NCBI RefSeq assembly: GCF_902806685.2
Contig: NC_048553.1
Location: 11,141,440-11,205,439 of the forward strand
Length of the DNA stretch: 64,000 bases
Direction: 5' to 3'
Source: Maniola hyperantus
Taxonomy: Eukaryota > Arthropoda > Insecta > Lepidoptera > Nymphalidae
Positions 49,301-53,813 of the stretch are shown piece after piece. Below the pieces are notes generated by a model. That model saw only the letters and a list, made by a program, of their open reading frames with translations, was not told the DNA's origin and did not search any database. The position numbers were made by a program, and so were the translations under genes. Each line of letters starts with the position of its first letter. Within the stretch, counting starts at the first letter, position 1.

Positions 49301-52300
49301 TGCCGTATGTACTGGTATATTTTTTGGGTCAGGTAACCAAGCGAGCCTCGCCTGATTATATTATACTGTATAATACTGGGCAATACTGCGTGCTTGCGGT
49401 TACAGAAATAAAGGCGACTATTCAATGGATATCCTGGAAAATGTAGATATTATGGCAACCCTACTTGTAGTAGTAATTGCCGTCAGCGGCAAAGCATACG
49501 GCATTATACGACGGCACACTATGTTCTTGGCAACACTGCATGCTGGCGGTTACAGAAATAAAGGCGACTATTCAGTAGATATCCTGGAAAATGTAGATAT
49601 AATGGCAACCCTACTTGTAGTAGTAATTGCCGTCAGCGGCCAAGGGTACGGCATTATACGACGGCACACTATGTACTGGGCAATATTGTGTGCTTGCAGT
49701 TAGAAAAATAAAGGCGACTATTCAATGGATATCCGGGAAAATGATGATAATGTGGCAACTCTACTTGTGGTAGTAATTGCCGTCAGCGGCGAAGCGTACG
49801 GCATTATACGCCCCGCCACACTGTGTATTGGGCAACACAGTATGCTTGCGGTTAGAGAAGTAAAGGCGACTATTCAATGGATATCCTGGAAAATGGAGAT
49901 ATTATGGCAACCCTTACTTGTAGTAGTAATTGCCGTCACCGGCCAAGCGTACGGCATTATACGACGTCACACTATGTACTGGGCAACATTGCATGCTTGC
50001 GGTTACAGAAATAAAAGCGACTATTTATCTCGAACACGACAACGGCCCGGATAACTTTGTTTCAAAGCTAATGTTCTTAACTCTTTTTACTATAATTAGC
50101 GATCTTTTATTCTGGATTAAATATCAATATGAATGTCAATTTTAGGAAACAATCTTTCCAAATTGGCTCAATTTTTTTTATTCAGATACAAGTTAACCCT
50201 TGACTGCAATCTGAACTGGTGGTAAGTTATGATGCAGTCTAAGATGGAAGCGGGCTAACCTGGAAGGGGTATGGCAGTTTTTATTAAACCCATACCCCTT
50301 TGGTTTCTACACGGCATCGTACCGGAACGCTAAATCGCTTGGAGGCACGGCTTTGCCGGTAGGGTGGTAACTAGCCACGGCCGAAGCCTTCCACCAAATT
50401 CCAAATCCCTGGCGGGGGACCTCCTACTAAATAGGTATAATTTATGAACATAGGAGGTTGAGCAGCAGACTGCATGGATAAAAATTTAATCAATAATTAG
50501 TATATACAATCAAATATTTCCTTTAATTCACTAATTTAACACTTAGGTAGGTACACAATACCTGAACATTAATTTATTAATGAAGTACTTTAACTTTTTC
50601 CACACTTTTAAATTTCGCTCGGGTAAATTTGTTAACATTAATTATAATAATTAGTCTCATTCCCGTTCACTAATTAGGTACCTCACTTAATTAATAATTA
50701 AAATTAGTTTTTGTTAACATTTGCAAACTAAGCGACATTTAATTCAATTAAAATGTACCCAAATGGACCTACTATTAATTAGGTACCTCACTTAATTAAT
50801 AATTAAAATTAGTTTTTGTTAACATTTGCAAACTAAGCGAAATTTAATTAAATTAAAATGTACCAAAATGGACCTACTATTTTTAATAGTTCGTAAAACC
50901 GATAGACGTTGGGGTCTCAACTCAAGGTGTTGAAATGGTGACCTCGCACCGGAAGACGCAGTGTTGGAAAATACAAACTACTACGTGCTACGAAGCGATT
51001 TAGCGTTCCGGTACGATGGCGTGTAGAAAGCAAAAGGGGTATGGTTTTAATAAAAACTGCCATACCACTTTCAGGTTAGCCCGCTTCCATCTTAGACTGC
51101 ATCATCACTTACCACCAGGTGAGATTGCAGTGAAGGGCTAACTTGTATCTGAATGAAAACTAATTAAAAAAACAAATTAAAACTATCATGTTACACCTTT
51201 AGTAACGAAAGATGAACCTTTTAAAATGACTAAGGTAGAAATAAAGTTTTGGGCAAAGTAGAGTAAAAGATCATCCCTATAGTCTAAGAGCTGATTAATT
51301 GAATTGTCCTCCAGACAGTCCCCTGGTGACGCTGAGCCTCGGCAGTACTCTCAACCCTCACGACATCAAGGAGGGAGACGACGTTTACTTCGAGTGCAAC
51401 GTGCGAGCGAACCCGCGGGAACACAGGATATCGTGGTACCATAATGTGAGTAGAGAGTTAAAACCAAATATATTAAATAAAAAAATCTGTCAAGTGTGAG
51501 TCGGACTCGCACATGGAGGGTTCCGTACCATCGTACGAGAAAAAAGCACTTCACTTATTCTATTTCATTTTACAAAGAATTGGCTGACCCGCTCTGGTTG
51601 AATTTCTGTATAAGTCCCGCAAATTGCTATTACGCTGGAACCATGTCCTATTAACATCGAAATAACGTCATTTTGACGTCATTTGATGTATATTTAAGTA
51701 AAAATATACCATCAGCAGCATATAAAAGATGTTCATCTAACTACAATAGCGTTTCTTTTAATATTTAGAGCAGTTTATGTCTTTTAAAGGTAACATACGA
51801 GTTTAATCCCAAGGGCGTAGTAATACCACACGAGTAGATATGTAATCCCATGGCCAATAATGTGAGTGCTAATCGATCATTGCGCTGAAGCAATTCCATT
51901 GATAGTACAATTGAAGTTATTGCTGATATAATTGCATTGTTAGATTACAAAAGACTGCTATGAAAATGGGTTCATAAATTACCAATTTATTTCCAATTTA
52001 TCATCATCACCGTCAATCATAGACCTTCCTACGATGGCCACCGCACCTGGTCTTTAGCCTTCCTCCAGTTACTCCCGCCTCCCTCTTTGTTATTGTCGGT
52101 ACATTATCGTGCTGCAGCGCGCTTTGTAGCATACTTACCTCGGTATACAATACGCGGTACCTAAGCATCGCGTATACTTAGTGCGCCTCTTACGCATTTA
52201 AGCGAGAAGCTACCTACTTGTTTACCTATTCTCAAGATAAGACAAAACGGACTATCAATAGTAGAGGTGCGTGGTCTAGTAGGCGGTGTAGTAGAGGTCA

Positions 52301-53479
52301 TTGTTTTAACGGCGGCGCCTCATGCTTGCAACAAACAGGAAACAGCAAGCACTGGCAAGCGTGTGAATGGGTGTTTTCGTATGTTTGCCAACGCTTGGGA
52401 GCGCTTGCCGCATAGAGACTGGAAATAAAAAGCAGCAAGCATATGACGCCGCCATCTACACTATATATATAATATATAATATATAATATATAATATATAA
52501 TATATAATATATAATATATTAATATATAATATATATATATATATATAATATTATAAAGAGGAAAACTTTGTTTGTTTGTTTGTTTGTACTGAATAGGCTC
52601 AAAAACTACTGGACCGATTTAAAAAATTCTTTCACCATTCGAAAGCTACATTATCCACGAGTAACATAGGCTATATTTTATTTTGGAAAAAATAGGGTTC
52701 CGTAAGATATTTGGGTTTTTCGGACACAAGGTGTAAAAAATCAACCAGAAAAGTTACTTATTTTGCGTACGCTGCCCAAAAAATGTTCTAATTAATTGTA
52801 GATCTTATAAATATCTACAAAAAAGTCCGCGACACACTATACCCATCTATGTCGAGTGAGGCACAGCAACCATTTTTTTATTTAAAAATCTTGAATTTTT
52901 TTTGGACTACATTTAAACGCGTTTATTTTACTCATGCTATTAATCCTTATCAAAATAAATGATTTCATCACTAAGAACAGTTTATGGAGATAATATTTGG
53001 TCTTTGAATGATTAAAATTGGACGTTTGGTTTTGAAGTTATGGCGAAATTAAAATATTACGATTTCTGCTGCACGGCCCGTTGTATTATATTATATAAAG
53101 AGGTAATGTCGTTAAGTTTGTTTGTAGGGGGTAATCTTTAGAACTACTGAACCGATTTTAAAAATTCTTTCACCAGTAGAAAGCTACATTATTCCTGAGT
53201 GACATAGGCTATACGGGATCTTTAAAAACCTAAATCTACGCGGGCGAAGCCGCGGGGATCAGCTAGTAAGGTATAAAACCGTGTCCCTTGCTGATTATTT
53301 AAAAGTGTCATTTCTGTAGGACAGGGCCGTCACACAGAACATGACTTCCGGTATAATCGTGAGCACGAGGTCGCTGGTGATGCAAGGCGTGACAAGACAG
53401 GAGGCAGGACGATACTCGTGCCGTGCTGCTAACGCAAGAGGCGAAACTTCTAGTGAAAGTGTCACTTTGCGAGTACAAT
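21733..53479 (+). CDS. Sidestep-family immunoglobulin cell-adhesion gene (partial; exons A-H)
   Basis: Eight exons on the plus strand encode four consecutive Ig domains. Joined, they read in one frame with no stop. Exons are 21733-21865, 28106-28314, 35394-35504, 44665-44871, 46645-46790, 47497-47647, 51315-51445 and 53320-53479. All introns begin GT and end AG. Domain borders are all phase 1; splits inside domains are phase 2, 1, 0 and 0. The first domain's LWFR-x-SGGKPIYSFDVRGR and [15 protein letters not shown], and the second domain's [11 protein letters not shown] followed by VCEVRGG, are hallmarks of the Sidestep (Side) family. Drosophila Side proteins are transmembrane Ig receptors or ligands for Beat proteins in axon guidance and synapse matching. 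The signal peptide, later extracellular part, membrane segment and tail are not in this window. Which Side paralogue it is cannot be told from this. Confidence 0.9.
22255..22613 (+). mobile_element. 'cagggtgtaacc' MITE, long copy
   Basis: Left end cagggtgtaaccgaacg preceded by TA. The internal block ccaataccaataaccatttg, cgcctacgacgcggcattga and the right end gccagcgttctggttaca identify the family, which has a complete copy at 32442-32717. The last bases of the right end are altered. Confidence 0.75.
22841..23274 (+). repeat. 'ggttccgtac' interspersed repeat, full-length copy
   Basis: Starts accggccaagtgcgagtcag and ends gaggtacggaaccctaaaaa with all family blocks in order; about 434 bp. Confidence 0.85.
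23478..23708 (+). mobile_element. GACT-type Helitron-like element, complete
   Basis: tctatatatataaaaggaaa, (GACT)6, the core, and cacgcggacgaagtcgcgag then cataatctag. The last hexamer differs from the usual aagctag by one base. Confidence 0.8.
24290..24512 (-). mobile_element. Lep1-type Helitron-like element
   Basis: Minus strand: end with ctagctgatgcc at 24288, then gtttgattttcggggataaa, ttgctccgttgcgacgtgat and acatacttttgcattgggta. The hairpin is degraded. Confidence 0.7.
24573..24792 (+). mobile_element. GACT-type Helitron-like element, complete
   Basis: tctaaatatataaaaggaaa, (GACT)3, core, and cacgcggacgaagtcgcgag then taaaagctag before a T. Confidence 0.8.
25535..25640 (+). mobile_element. 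tRNA-related SINE head
   Basis: gatagcctagtggttaaaac has an A-box-like sequence and gggtgttcgttcgcgggc is a degenerate B-box. The spacing resembles a tRNA gene, but no cloverleaf can be closed and the downstream SINE body is missing: the head joins a GACT-type fragment at about 25645. Confidence 0.6.
25645..25776 (+). mobile_element. GACT-type Helitron-like element, 3' part
   Basis: ggctgaaatttgacatgcag, ccgctaagaaaggatttttg and the end gatgaagtcgcgagcataagctag. Confidence 0.75.
26046..27150 (+). repeat. 'ggttccgtac' repeat ends separated by unrelated sequence
   Basis: The 5' end of the family (accggtcaagtacgagtagg, 26046-26100) and the 3' end (gctataagacctacccactt to gcggtactttaccctaaaa, 26985-27150) flank about 880 bp that is not part of the family. 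The simplest reading is a later insertion in one copy, but both parts are divergent. Confidence 0.5.
27473..27690 (+). mobile_element. 'cagggtgtaacc' MITE, 3'-truncated copy
   Basis: tacaggtgtaaccagaactc, taaacacaatccaatattaa and cgcctacgatgtggcagatg match the family; the right inverted end is absent. Confidence 0.7.
28106..28314 (+). CDS. Exon B: second half of Ig domain 1 (Sidestep family)
   Basis: Acceptor tttttgttgtag, donor gtaagt at 28315. With exon A it reads [20 protein letters not shown], then [38 protein letters not shown] and QIRLIVI, ending in phase 1. The second Ig cysteine is at 28254-28256, inside the typical D-E-G-x-Y-x-C motif of the domain's F strand. Length 209 bp (69 whole codons). 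The sequence is the strongest family marker in the window. No stop or indel is present. Confidence 0.95.
28590..29278 (+). repeat. Pair of direct repeats of about 200 bp
   Basis: Blocks gacaaaaccgcatcgcgggg/gacaaaaccaggcaaataca, gagtacgcgaaagcc, agagccaactgcgttgggga, aaattaccctattcaaagcg and aaagtagtaaagtaagtaga occur in the same order at 28586-28785 and 29080-29280. They are well conserved, so the duplication is fairly recent. Confidence 0.75.
29692..29925 (+). mobile_element. Lep1-type Helitron-like element
   Basis: tcattacccatattattata, tgttggtttattggtttgct, aacggagcaacgaatcgacg, and an eroded 3' end gatgaagtggcggacatctt. Confidence 0.7.
30253..30879 (+). repeat. 'ggttccgtac' repeat with internal replacement
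   Basis: 5' blocks at 30253-30460 and 3' blocks at 30755-30879 (cacaaattcacggttttctg, ctaggtcaacgggaagtacc). About 300 bp between them is foreign. The 3' end is cut by the MITE that follows. Confidence 0.65.
30880..31075 (-). mobile_element. 'cagggtgtaacc' MITE, truncated copy
   Basis: Minus orientation: ccggtcattgacccgagttt, ggcaaatggttactggtatt, and the end tgctagcgttctgtttacaa followed by cctgta. One end is missing at the junction with the preceding repeat. Confidence 0.7.
31720..31910. mobile_element. Foldback MITE, 'accttt...ggtc' family, copy 1
   Basis: Shares cattgtctctgtcactcatacctata, ttgtcggtctcaacgacag, aaggtcaatgtacattactt and tctgccgcg with the better-preserved copy at 45747-45932. 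The left inverted end is eroded here. Confidence 0.6.
31973..32126. mobile_element. Foldback MITE flanked by TA
   Basis: Arms agggtgtgtttctactgacg and its near complement ending cgtttccactgacacgta, continuing inward through gagctgggcagagtggagtg, so nearly the whole 154 bp folds. A TA occurs directly at both borders (31971-31972, 32127-32128). The superfamily is not certain because a TAA reading is also possible. Confidence 0.75.
32442..32717 (+). mobile_element. 'cagggtgtaacc' MITE, complete copy with TA duplication
   Basis: 276 bp with ends cagggtgtaaccagaacgc and gcgttctggttacaccctg, flanked by TA on both sides. The TA flanks suggest a Tc1/mariner-like transposase. Other copies: 22255, 27473, 30880 and 47749; a solo end lies at 55496. 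Confidence 0.8.
32958..33129. mobile_element. Foldback MITE 'taagtcccgcaaattgc'
   Basis: 172 bp with inverted ends taagtcccgcaaattgctat and its complement ending ttagcaatttgcgggactta, flanked by TA. The interior has two tgacgtca-type palindromes (33010-33030). A half copy of the same family lies at 51612-51720. Confidence 0.8.
33247..33472 (-). mobile_element. Lep1-type Helitron-like element, complete
   Basis: Minus strand: ctagatgatgcccgcgactt with the hairpin gtccgcgtggac at the 3' end, cgtcaaaatcggttgaacgg, (GACA)6 and ttataatattagtatgga at the 5' end. Confidence 0.85.
33806..34107. mobile_element. hAT-type MITE with 8-bp target-site duplication
   Basis: 302 bp with ends cagaggcggatta and taatccgcctctg, flanked on both sides by gctacgtc (33798-33805 and 34108-34115). 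Subterminal ggcacgtgcctaggggcgcg and cttgcctagggcgc also pair. No ORF. Confidence 0.9.
34270..34445 (+). mobile_element. Lep1-type 5' end with expanded GT microsatellite
   Basis: cactaatatcataaaggtga, (GT)n at 34288-34347, aaactgctggacggatttgg and ttaatatgtaagctactttt. The 3' end is missing. Confidence 0.7.
34886..35130 (-). mobile_element. Lep1-type Helitron-like element
   Basis: Minus strand: ctagccgatgcccgcgactt at the 3' end, gataaaaagtagcctatgtc, ccgttgctccgttgcgacgt and accaacaaaccgacaaacc toward the 5' side. Confidence 0.75.
35394..35504 (+). CDS. Exon C: first half of Ig domain 2 (Sidestep family)
   Basis: Acceptor tctgtttgtttcag, donor gtaagt at 35505. It reads [38 protein letters not shown], with the first cysteine of domain 2 at 35489-35491. 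The exon is 111 bp, starts with the last two bases of the Val codon begun by exon B, and ends with one base of a Gly codon. The G-P-L-E-E-G-S stretch before the cysteine is a family signature. The polypyrimidine tract is good and the frame clean. Confidence 0.93.
35640..35965 (+). pseudogene. RTE-type retrotransposon fragment interrupted by a foldback element
   Basis: Upstream part reads like the region around [20 protein letters not shown], downstream part like [15 protein letters not shown], both from the region C-terminal to RT in the RTE ORF (compare 54910-55482). The two parts are separated by the hairpin element at 35759-35875. Confidence 0.7.
35759..35875. mobile_element. 117-bp foldback MITE inserted in an RTE fragment
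   Basis: Left arm ttggtctaacatgcgcaccg through gtctacgcatt is repeated in inverted form at the right, ending gtgcgcatgttagaccaa. About 43 bp are perfectly paired; the loop is about 25 bp. A duplicated atg/tggt at the borders may be the target duplication. Confidence 0.8.
36455..36672 (+). mobile_element. Lep1-type Helitron-like element
   Basis: cagtacccatattataaatg (partly duplicated at the start), tggtttgtacttcaatcacg, taggctacttttcatcccgg and the 3' end ccacgcaacagctag, which has lost the hairpin. Confidence 0.75.
36686..37048 (-). pseudogene. RTE-type retrotransposon tail, degenerate
   Basis: Minus strand: the complement of the VQQW, VLEWRP-like and LKWQWAG-like segments can be followed across two frames, with at least one frameshift. 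The 3' end reads cagtggacgcaaacaggctg. It resembles the 7580 copy more than the 16853 copy. Confidence 0.75.
37206..37234. repeat. (GA)n microsatellite
   Basis: gagagagagagagagggagag between two direct repeats of catttggcacgt/agctaac (37170-37200 and 37248-37275). Confidence 0.85.
37560..37688. mobile_element. Foldback MITE candidate
   Basis: Ends gagccaacgaaagat and atctctcgttggctc pair over about 15 bp. There is no clear target duplication and no second copy in the window. Confidence 0.45.
38337..38585 (-). CDS. 82-codon ORF of unknown function
   Basis: It opens at an ATG in the complement of 38583-38585 and encodes a basic, Pro- and Tyr-containing peptide ([20 protein letters not shown] at the N-terminus) ending in a short His run. 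It does not overlap any repeat I can recognise. There is no signal peptide or membrane segment. It may be a chance ORF, a terminal exon on the opposite strand, or a decayed transposon piece. Confidence 0.2.
   Translation of the reverse strand: MCGVTRKKVPAQHYAVYRRPQDPEPGDGTEPFYQEPYDTDIPKTLLIKLKLNKCKYQKVISTKPTPNCYNIDPATAPQHHHN
38855..39206 (+). repeat. 'ggttccgtac' repeat with internal deletion
   Basis: accggccaagtgcgagtcag to tacggaaccctaaaaat; about 80 bp around the ttagttcatgaccac block are deleted. Confidence 0.8.
39450..40215 (+). mobile_element. 766-bp Helitron-like element, twin of 52541-53266
   Basis: Starts tctacactaatattataaag after an A, carries (GTTT)n at 39479-39521, gctcaaaaactactggaccg, and ends cgggcgaagccgcggggatc then agctag before T. 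The second half repeats the 5' motif (attatataaagaggtaatgt), so it may be a fusion of two elements. The copy at 52541 is nearly identical apart from a 22-bp deletion and the microsatellite length. Confidence 0.8.
40217..40575 (+). mobile_element. Helitron-like element, GACT subfamily II
   Basis: attatataaaattcaaagtc, (GACT)3, cacagcctaaaccgctggtc, and the end cgggcgaagccgcgtgcaga then agctag. It starts where the previous element ends. Confidence 0.75.
40573..40800 (+). mobile_element. GACT-type Helitron-like element inside block A
   Basis: tcttaaatatataaaaagaa, (GACT)4, core, and cacgcggacaaagtcgcgag then cataagatag. Its inverted copy is at about 42927-43154. Confidence 0.8.
40801..41200 (+). 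mobile_element. Helitron-like element, GACT subfamily II, 3'-incomplete
   Basis: tctttatataaaatcctgac, (GACT)2, cacagcctaaatcgcttgtc, ggaatttcgacaaatcttctc-type blocks repeated with variation. No hairpin/CTAG end before block A stops. Confidence 0.6.
41221..41384. mobile_element. 164-bp MITE with atcatccaaacggatgat ends, left copy
   Basis: The first bases atcatccaaacggatgatat and aatgtt recur in inverted form at the end (aacattatatcatccgtttggatgat spanning 41359-41384). Each end is itself palindromic. The inverted copy is at 44026-44189, where the outer 50 bp on each side also pair. Confidence 0.8.
41526..41680 (+). mobile_element. Lep1-type Helitron-like element, shortened
   Basis: tccatactaatattataaat, (GTCT)n, cccatccgttcaaccgattt, ccgggaaaggacat, then directly atcagctag: the middle-to-3' part is deleted. 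The inverted copy (43690-43885) keeps 42 more bases. Confidence 0.75.
42425..42529. repeat. SINE-like scrap and short hairpin at the edge of block A'
   Basis: ggccatagtccgtcacgctc resembles the complement of the SINE body. ctctacccccacgc and gcgtgggggggtagag form a hairpin (42483-42520) next to the duplication breakpoint. Confidence 0.5.
44026..44189. mobile_element. 164-bp MITE, right copy, with longer inverted ends
   Basis: Inverted counterpart of 41221-41384. Here the flanks (ttactgctaacattaaaaca...ctagtaaccatagc on the left; attatggttattagg...gttttaatgttggcaataag on the right) also form diverged inverted repeats, extending the ends to about 75 bp. Confidence 0.75.
44398..44612 (-). mobile_element. 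GACT-type Helitron-like element
   Basis: Minus strand: cttatgctcacgacttcgtc with the hairpin gtccgcgtggac, ggggttgatttttcaacaat, and gatcagtcagtcagtcacct at the 5' side. It ends about 50 bp before exon D. Confidence 0.75.
44665..44871 (+). CDS. Exon D: second half of Ig domain 2
   Basis: Acceptor attttgttcctag, donor gtaagt at 44872. It reads [20 protein letters not shown], then [35 protein letters not shown] and RLEMN. The core tryptophan (VTWL) and the second cysteine (44808-44810) are in place. Length 207 bp, phase 1 at both ends. Its 3' two-thirds is duplicated twice just downstream. Confidence 0.93.
44922..45195 (+). pseudogene. Two partial tandem copies of exon D
   Basis: Copy 2 (44922-45110) repeats exon D from codon Q of TQYI to the donor gtaagtga and the following intron bases. 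Copy 3 (45119-45195) stops at gagagaagatca. Each is preceded by tatacaggRtgtWaccag, like the end of the 'cagggtgtaacc' MITE. Copy 2 differs from exon D by four bases, all silent in the exon frame. Neither copy has the acceptor, and the AG present is in the wrong phase, so they should not be spliced in. Confidence 0.9.
45200..45322 (-). mobile_element. Lep1-type Helitron-like element, 5' half
   Basis: Minus strand: cctatgtccttccccgggat, gcaaagctagcagacagac-type block, ttcgcatttataatattagt and atgga end. It joins the truncated third copy of exon D. Confidence 0.7.
45597..45744. mobile_element. Foldback MITE 'agatctatagag'
   Basis: Left arm gtaagatctatagagtgcac, agacttaagacagagttaaa; right arm its complement ending agtgcgctctaaagatctca. 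Most of the 148 bp pairs. A half copy is at 49008-49085. Confidence 0.75.
45747..45932. mobile_element. Foldback MITE, 'acgcggcagaaa' family, copy 2
   Basis: Ends gagtacgcggcagaaaataa and the complement ending actgccgcgtatac, continuing inward with catcgaccttta/taaaggtcgatg. Second copy of the family seen at 31720. Confidence 0.75.
46645..46790 (+). CDS. Exon E: first half of Ig domain 3
   Basis: Acceptor tttctttaccag, donor gtaagt at 46791. With the T from exon D it reads [49 protein letters not shown]. First cysteine at 46716-46718 and the core tryptophan in ISWYK. Length 146 bp, ending in phase 0. The codons before the acceptor are also open, but the intron reading there has no Ig features, so the exon starts at 46645. 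Confidence 0.93.
46791..47496 (+). other. Intron E-F (0.7 kb) with decayed exon E copies
   Basis: Shortest intron. Exon E copies occupy 47036-47325. A GC-richer piece at 47330-47460 opens a 60-codon minus-strand frame with no recognised family. The rest shows nothing specific. Confidence 0.7.
47036..47325 (+). pseudogene. Two decayed tandem copies of exon E
   Basis: Copies at about 47041-47175 and 47180-47325 repeat the segment from the QQLLAGS codons through the donor and a few intron bases (agttagctatcattatcact). Both have gctgacc where exon E has gccgacc, creating an in-frame TGA, and the second has further indels before it. Neither has the exon's acceptor. They are dead exon duplicates. 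Confidence 0.85.
47497..47647 (+). CDS. Exon F: second half of Ig domain 3
   Basis: Acceptor ttttggttttag. It reads [48 protein letters not shown], with the second cysteine at 47581-47583. I chose the donor gttagt at 47648, which leaves one base (T) so that with exon G the next codon is TAC (Tyr). A competing donor gtatgt at 47644 would end the exon in phase 0 and break the reading into exon G. Confidence 0.88.
47749..48057 (-). mobile_element. 'cagggtgtaacc' MITE
   Basis: Minus orientation with TA at the right border. Right end tgctagcgttctggttacac then catg; left end is eroded (cataatgtaattcgaacg). Internal acgtcgtagttggggcattg matches the family. Confidence 0.75.
48087..48257. mobile_element. 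Foldback MITE 'aattgtgtaagaaaaacgta'
   Basis: Arms of about 65 bp: caattgtgtaagaaaaacgt through ctgccccttgattgg, and the complement from ccaatcaaagggcag to tttttcttacacaaatg. A related half arm (ccaatcaaagagcagaattt) lies at 20634-20665. Confidence 0.8.
49365..50040 (+). repeat. 150-bp tandem repeat, about 4.4 copies
   Basis: The segment aaggcgactattcaatggat occurs at 49411, 49561, 49711, 49862 and (altered) 50013. Blocks ggcaaccctacttgtagtag, taattgccgtcagcggc and gtacggcattatacgacg recur in order. The period of 150 keeps an open frame, so a hydrophobic peptide ([10 protein letters not shown]) repeats, but single-base indels in copies 3 and 4 shift the frame. There is no splice context or family match, so it is probably non-coding. 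Confidence 0.9.
50180..51157. mobile_element. Non-autonomous DNA transposon with about 165-bp inverted ends
   Basis: Left end ttcagatacaagttaaccct, gcaatctgaactggtggtaa, gaagcgggctaacctggaag, gtaccggaacgctaaatcg; the right end (50995-51157) is its complement. The interior carries a 100-bp direct duplication (50676-50773 and 50779-50880). End fragments of the same family are at 29455-29500 and 54843-54917. No transposase ORF. Confidence 0.8.
51315..51445 (+). CDS. Exon G: first half of Ig domain 4
   Basis: Acceptor gaattgtcctccag, donor gtgagt at 51446. It reads [44 protein letters not shown]. First cysteine at 51395-51397; tryptophan in ISWYH. The [20 protein letters not shown] stretch is typical of Side-family domain 4. 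Length 131 bp, ending in phase 0. A competing AG four bases inside the exon would shift the frame. Confidence 0.94.
52463..52550. repeat. (ATATTATA)n/(TA)n microsatellite
   Basis: Imperfect 8-bp units tatataatataatata over about 88 bp, immediately 5' of a Helitron-like element that begins in the same A+T run. Confidence 0.85.
52541..53266 (+). mobile_element. 726-bp Helitron-like element, twin of 39450-40215
   Basis: Same order of blocks as the copy at 39450: agaggaaaactttgtttgtt, ggctcaaaaactactggacc, gtccgcgacacactataccc, ggggtaatctttagaactac, and the end cgaagccgcggggatcagctag. It differs by a shorter (GTTT)n, a 22-bp deletion near 52770 and scattered substitutions. Confidence 0.8.
53320..53479 (+). 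CDS. Exon H (copy H1): second half of Ig domain 4
   Basis: Acceptor gtcatttctgtag, donor gtaagt at 53480. It reads [53 protein letters not shown], ending in phase 1. Second cysteine at 53419-53421 in the A-G-x-Y-x-C motif. There are NMT and NAR sequences, of which NMT is a possible N-glycosylation site. This copy has the only convincing polypyrimidine tract of the six-copy array and is taken as the expressed exon. Reading through the donor meets TAA within 21 nt. Confidence 0.92.
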
Positions 53480-53500
53480 GTAAGTGTTTATAAAATGTAG

Positions 53501-53611
53501 GACAGGGCCATCACACAGAACAGACAAGACAGAAGGCAGGGCGATACTCGTGCCGTGCTGCTAACGCAAGAGGCGAAACTTCGAGTGAAAGTGTCACTTT
53601 ACGAGTACATT
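53501..53611 (+). pseudogene. Exon H copy H2 (49-bp internal deletion)
   Basis: It keeps the start gacagggccatcacacag and the end through the donor gtaagt but lacks 49 bp that in H1 encode most of [17 protein letters not shown]. The loss is not a multiple of three, so the cysteine frame is lost. Preceded by a 21-nt spacer beginning gtaagt and ending tgtag. Confidence 0.85.
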
Positions 53612-53632
53612 GTAAGTGTTTATAGAATGTAG

Positions 53633-53792
53633 GACAGAGCTGTCACACAGAACATGACATCCAGTATAATCGTAAGCACGAGGTCGCTGGTGATGCAAGG
53701 CGTGACAAGACAGGAGGCAGGACGGTACTCGTGCCGTGCTGCTAACGCAAGAGGCGAAACTTCGAGCGAAAGTGTCACTTTGCGAGTACAAT
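53633..53792 (+). CDS. Exon H copy H3 (full length, open; possible alternative exon)
   Basis: 160 bp, same phases as H1, no stop, cysteine retained. It differs from H1 at eight positions, seven silent and one Gly to Ser. It is flanked by 21-nt spacers with GT and AG, but the sequence before its AG (tttatagaatgtag) is a poor polypyrimidine tract. It could be an alternative exon used instead of H1, or a recent non-functional duplicate. Confidence 0.45.
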
Positions 53793-53813
53793 GTAAGTGT
53801 TTATAAAATGTAG

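Larger units (their letters stand above)
47648..51314 (+). other. Intron F-G (3.7 kb), repeats
   Basis: It contains a MITE (47749), a foldback MITE (48087), a 150-bp tandem repeat (49365-50040) and a transposon with long inverted ends (50180-51157). Fragments shared with 1530-1615 and 20910-21010 lie at 48838-48905 and 48345-48420. No exon seen; nothing specific at 48430-48830 and 49090-49350. Confidence 0.6.
51446..53319 (+). other. Intron G-H (1.9 kb)
   Basis: It has a 5' fragment of the 'ggttccgtac' repeat (51480-51535), a half copy of the 'taagtcccgc' MITE (51612-51720), an ATATTATA-type tract (52463-52550) and the 726-bp Helitron-like element (52541-53266) ending 53 bp before exon H. 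The GC-richer stretch 52090-52440 has short open frames only and no recognised gene. Confidence 0.6.

Noticed and set aside
49258..50054. Repeated membrane-like peptide as a small gene
   Set aside because: The frame is broken by single-base indels between units and there is no start or splice context common to the units.
53501..53611. H2 as a short in-frame alternative exon
   Set aside because: 111 bp is divisible by three, but the 49-bp loss shifts the frame relative to H1's cysteine strand, so no Ig sequence would result and the downstream phase would differ.
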